Source: Utricularia gibba
Lineage: Eukaryota; Streptophyta; Magnoliopsida; Lamiales; Lentibulariaceae
NCBI GenBank assembly: GCA_002189035.1
Contig: NEEC01000014.1
Coordinates: 312,501 to 376,500, forward strand
Direction: 5' to 3'
DNA length: 64,000 bases
A model generated the notes under the pieces. That model did not search any database. It was given only the letters and a program-made list of their open reading frames with translations, and was not told the DNA's origin. This document shows positions 60,930 to 64,000 of the stretch, in pieces; the stretch's first letter is position 1, and each line of letters opens with the position of its first letter. Position numbers and translations under genes: made by a program.

Positions 60930-62876
60930 ATGGGATCGAATTCTCCGATCAGATTTCAGGACCTAAACCTGTTTCCGCAACATCCCACGGCGTTGAGAAC
61001 CGTGATTCAGCCAAAGGTCGAACCCTTAGATGAGCTTCCTCCTCCTCTTCCGCCACCGCCTGGGTTCGATGTTGTGGAACCCCCCTCTGCGGAATTGATC
61101 CCGAGACTTCCTTCATCAGACGCCGAGGTATACTCTGATTTTTGTCGCATTTCAGAGCTCTTCCACGCCGCTTTCTCTCAGAGGCTTCAGATGTCCGGTG
61201 ACGTTGGCGCGTTTTCTGATCCCGACCCTAATTCACGTGCAATAGTCCCGGTTCCCAATTCGGTTGCATCCGTTTCCCGCGAAGTCTGTTCGTCTCGAGT
61301 CTACAAGAAATATCAAGCACGCTCATCGGAGCTGGTTCGAGTAACAGATCTGAATCCTGATGACCAACTCTACTTCCGGGATTCAATCCGAAAGACACGA
61401 ATGCTTTTTGACTCGTTGCGCGTGTTTTCCTCGGCAGAAGACGAAAAGATTAAGGATGATAGCATGCACCATCGTAGAAGCAGGGGCGATTTGAAGGCTG
61501 CTGCTTTGATGAGACATTGTGGGTTGTGGTTGAATAGAGATAAGAGAATCGTCGGAGATATTCCTGGAATTCTAATTGGAGATGTGTTTTTATCTCGAAT
61601 GGAATTATGTGTAGTTGGATTGCATGGTCAGCCACAGGCCGGAATAGATTATGTTCCGGCTAGCCAGAGCTCAAATGGAGAGCCTATTGCTACTAGTGTT
61701 ATTGTCTCCGGAGGTTATGAAGATGATGAAGACGGAGGAGATGTCATTTTGTACACTGGGCATGGTGGACAGGATACAAAGGGCAAGCAGGTGATGCATC
61801 AGAAGCTGGAATGCGGAAATTTAGCATTGGAGAGGAGTATGAGCTATGGGGTTGAGGTAAGAGTGATTCGTGGATTCAGGTATGGTAATGGCAAAGTCTA
61901 TGTGTATGATGGTTTGTACAGGATAATTGATACGTGGTTCGATATTGGTAAATCGGGGTTTGGAGTTTTCAAGTTTAAGCTTGTTAGGATTGAGAGTCAA
62001 GGAGAAATGGGAAGTGTAATCTTGAAACTTGCTGAGCGTTTAAAGTGTGCTCCATTGGAAATTCGGCCAAAGGGTTATATTTCCCTCGATTTGTCTGGAC
62101 GAAAGGAGAGTCTCCCTATTTTATTCTACAATGATATTGATGAAGACCATGACCCTGTTTCCTATGATTATGCTGTTTCAACTATTTTCCCTCCCTTCGT
62201 TACTCACGGTGGAAGTGGAACAGGGTGTGAATGTCTAGCAACTTGTTCCGATAATTGCTTTTGTGCTATGAAAAACGGAGGTGAATTTGCATATGACATG
62301 AATGGAGTTCTTGTGAGGGGAAAACCATTGATTTTTGAATGTGGACCTCGTTGCCGTTGCCCGCCAACTTGTCGGAATCGTGTGACGCAGAGGGGAGTTA
62401 GACATCATTTCGAAGTTTTCAGATCAAGGGAAACTGGTTGGGGAGTGAGGTCACTGGACTTGATTACAGCAGGCTCCTTTCTGTGTGAATACTCAGGAGT
62501 AGCTCTCACTCGTGAGCAAGCTCTAGTTTTCTCTATGAACGGAGACAGCTTGATTCATCCTGGCCGGTTTGCTCAACGATGGAAAGAATGGGGCGAGATA
62601 TCACCAATCTTTTCTGACTACGTTTCTCCAACCCATCCATCAGTTCCTCCATTGGATTTCGCGATTGATGTGTCCAAAATGAGGAATGTCGCTTGCTACA
62701 TCGGCCATAGTTCAATTCCAAACGTACTGGTGCAGTTTGTATTGAACGACCACAGCAATGTATCTTTCCCGCGTCTAATGCTGTTTGCCATGGAAAACAT
62801 TCCGCCCATGAGGGAACTCTGTCTGGACTACGGTGTGGCCGATGAACTGACCGAAAAACTTGCCATATGCAACTAA
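60930..62876 (+). CDS. SUVH2/SUVH9-like SET- and SRA-domain protein (RNA-directed DNA methylation)
   Basis: An intronless 648-residue protein from ATG 60930; the codons just upstream contain no ATG. The N-terminus is variable and proline-rich. The SRA/YDG domain (about 215-365) has NRDKRIVGDIPGILIGD, TSVIVSGGYEDD and YVYDGLYRI; it binds methylated DNA. Pre-SET has CECLATCSDNCFC...CRCPPTC. SET starts at ETGWGVRSLDLI and ends MRELCLDYGVADELTEKLAICN. The canonical SET motif NHSCxPN reads GHSSIPN, and there is no post-SET cysteine cluster. These are the marks of the catalytically inactive SUVH2/SUVH9 branch, which recruits Pol V to methylated DNA; length and lack of introns also fit. Confidence 0.93.
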   Translation: MGSNSPIRFQDLNLFPQHPTALRTVIQPKVEPLDELPPPLPPPPGFDVVEPPSAELIPRLPSSDAEVYSDFCRISELFHAAFSQRLQMSGDVGAFSDPDPNSRAIVPVPNSVASVSREVCSSRVYKKYQARSSELVRVTDLNPDDQLYFRDSIRKTRMLFDSLRVFSSAEDEKIKDDSMHHRRSRGDLKAAALMRHCGLWLNRDKRIVGDIPGILIGDVFLSRMELCVVGLHGQPQAGIDYVPASQSSNGEPIATSVIVSGGYEDDEDGGDVILYTGHGGQDTKGKQVMHQKLECGNLALERSMSYGVEVRVIRGFRYGNGKVYVYDGLYRIIDTWFDIGKSGFGVFKFKLVRIESQGEMGSVILKLAERLKCAPLEIRPKGYISLDLSGRKESLPILFYNDIDEDHDPVSYDYAVSTIFPPFVTHGGSGTGCECLATCSDNCFCAMKNGGEFAYDMNGVLVRGKPLIFECGPRCRCPPTCRNRVTQRGVRHHFEVFRSRETGWGVRSLDLITAGSFLCEYSGVALTREQALVFSMNGDSLIHPGRFAQRWKEWGEISPIFSDYVSPTHPSVPPLDFAIDVSKMRNVACYIGHSSIPNVLVQFVLNDHSNVSFPRLMLFAMENIPPMRELCLDYGVADELTEKLAICN

Positions 62877-63492
62877 ACCACTTTGTTCAGCTGCTGCTCT
62901 CAACATGATCCATGTTGCATTGTGATCCTCGTATACGCAGGTACTTTCACAACTCTCTCCATTCATCATCATTTCTTTCACTGGTGCAAATGAAGCTCAA
63001 GCAGCCTGTTAATGTGCCCATTTTTGAATGGAAGCCCCCCTTGTTTCATTCTCCTTACCACAGTAACTTCTTTCCCAGAAATGAGAAAGTTTATCCGCTT
63101 TGCAGATCTGCATTGCTGCTCACTAACTGCGGTGCCTGCCTGATCATTCAAGGCCAGGATTGAACTCATCTTTGTAGTTGCTCATTATGTACATAGCGTA
63201 TACAGAAACATCTGAACAGTTGAAATCCGTTTAGCCGATGATGATGCTGCTGCAGTGAGCTATTATGCTTTTTGCCGAGATTTTATGGCTTCTTTTGGGG
63301 ATGATGTTTTATTACAGTTCCTTGTTGATGTTGAAGTTATTTGTCCGAATAGCTGTGAACTGAAAAGAATGTTCAGGGTGGGCCAGCGTAGGTGGGTGCC
63401 CAACAAATAAAAGCCCATCCATTGTTCTGGTGAGCAGGAAAGCGGATTGAGTGATTCGATTATCGGTGAATCGAAGGGCAGACTTTGCTGGG
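62877..63492. other. SUVH 3' UTR and SMAP1 upstream region
   Basis: The short open stretches here lack conservation signals. 63390-63492 is the probable SMAP1 leader. Confidence 0.4.
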
Positions 63493-63678
63493 ATGGACTA
63501 CTTTGGAGACGGGGAGGAGCACAGCGGGGGCGGGGTGACGGTGGCGATGGATGTGGACGACGGCGATTCGTCGCTAGATCTCTTTGGCGAAGGCCCTGTG
63601 ATCGACTTCAATCGTCTTTCTGATTCCGATTTCTTCAACTCCTTCCCAGATGATTTCGATGACGAAGACATCAACTGA
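63493..63678 (+). CDS. SMAP1: SMALL ACIDIC PROTEIN 1 (SMAP1) homologue
   Basis: A 61-residue, very acidic protein from ATG 63493 (an upstream in-frame ATG at 63451 is less likely). The C-terminal part SDSDFFNSFPDDFDDEDIN matches the F/D-rich end that defines plant SMAP1, and the middle AMDVDDGDSSLDLFGEG fits as well. In Arabidopsis SMAP1 acts in the response to the synthetic auxin 2,4-D, linked to the AXR1/RUB pathway and COP9 signalosome. It is easily missed because of its size. Confidence 0.8.
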   Translation: MDYFGDGEEHSGGGVTVAMDVDDGDSSLDLFGEGPVIDFNRLSDSDFFNSFPDDFDDEDIN

Positions 63679-63840
63679 TGATGGAGGTAGGCAATCCATC
63701 GCCTTACCGGAAAATAGATTTGAATTTTAGTTCGTTTTGTATCCGCTGGATGTGTAACTCTGGTTTTCGGTTTCAAATGGTTTCTTACGTCTTCCGTTAG
63801 TTCACACATTCGAAGCCCTAGGTAGGGAAAAACACCTGTT

Positions 63841-63966
63841 ATGGCGGTGCGATTAGGAATCCCGAAAATCCGTTCCTTTGTTCTTCTCCGCCCACCACGA
63901 AACGGGAACACAGACCAAAGCGATGCCCCGGTAAAACCTTCCTCGAATTCCGGCGACTCGATGCAG
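63841..63966 (+). CDS. First exon of a gene that leaves the window
   Basis: ATG 63841 opens 42 codons (MAVRLGIPKIRSFVLLRPPR...), then a good donor at ATGCAG|GTGGAT (63967). The start is rich in Arg, Ser and Leu with no early acidic residue, which resembles an organelle targeting peptide (inference). The frame stops soon after the donor if unspliced. The family is unknown. Confidence 0.4.
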
Positions 63967-64000
63967 GTGGATCTCCAACTTATTCAAAGTCGGTGACGTC

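Noticed and set aside
62912-63163. Open frame in the SUVH 3' region
   Set aside because: No conserved features; placement fits 3' UTR.

Overview
This is nuclear DNA from a flowering plant, most probably a eudicot. It has GT-AG introns, TATA boxes, plant LTR retrotransposons with tRNA-Met-type primer sites, and plant-specific gene families: SUVH2/9, SMAP1, STIG1-like, RG-II xylosyltransferase and dicarboxylate/UCP carrier. The species cannot be fixed from the sequence alone.

The window has two contrasting halves. Positions 1-49 kb are AT-rich and full of mobile DNA. From 1 to about 10.06 kb is a nested stack: an old Ty1/copia element on the minus strand (A) is split by a solo LTR (B, 658-1484) and by a full-length copia element (C, 1548-6883). 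Both insertions have target-site duplications, and removing them restores A's reading frame. A second full-length copia element (D, 36847-41870), two more solo LTRs of B's family, a TRIM element, a MULE-like element with long inverted repeats, and copia and gypsy fragments fill the rest. Between them lie an RG-II xylosyltransferase-like gene (12.1-13.7 kb), a membrane-anchored methyltransferase-like gene with a frameshift (19.6-20.7 kb), two near-identical NXPE-like PC-esterase genes (23.6-25.4 and 42.8-44.6 kb), a phylloplanin-like secreted protein gene (46.7 kb) with a TRIM-disrupted pseudogene copy (15.6-16.6 kb), and a damaged STIG1-like gene (49.1-49.9 kb).

Positions 50-64 kb are a compact block of conserved genes with no mobile element that I can see: UBP14 deubiquitinase (minus, 20 exons, all phases consistent), a small membrane protein, ribosomal protein L8/uL2 (one base missing in a C run), a mitochondrial dicarboxylate/UCP-type carrier (minus), an intronless SUVH2/SUVH9-like SET/SRA protein, SMAP1, and the first exon of a gene that leaves the window. 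UBP14/small membrane protein and carrier/SUVH are divergent pairs that share their upstream regions.

The most informative points are an 810-bp tract with no differences inside two otherwise diverged PC-esterase paralogues (probable gene conversion), the codon-exact nested transposons, the TRIM in the pseudogene, and a set of segmental duplications linking 10-32 kb with 34-48 kb.
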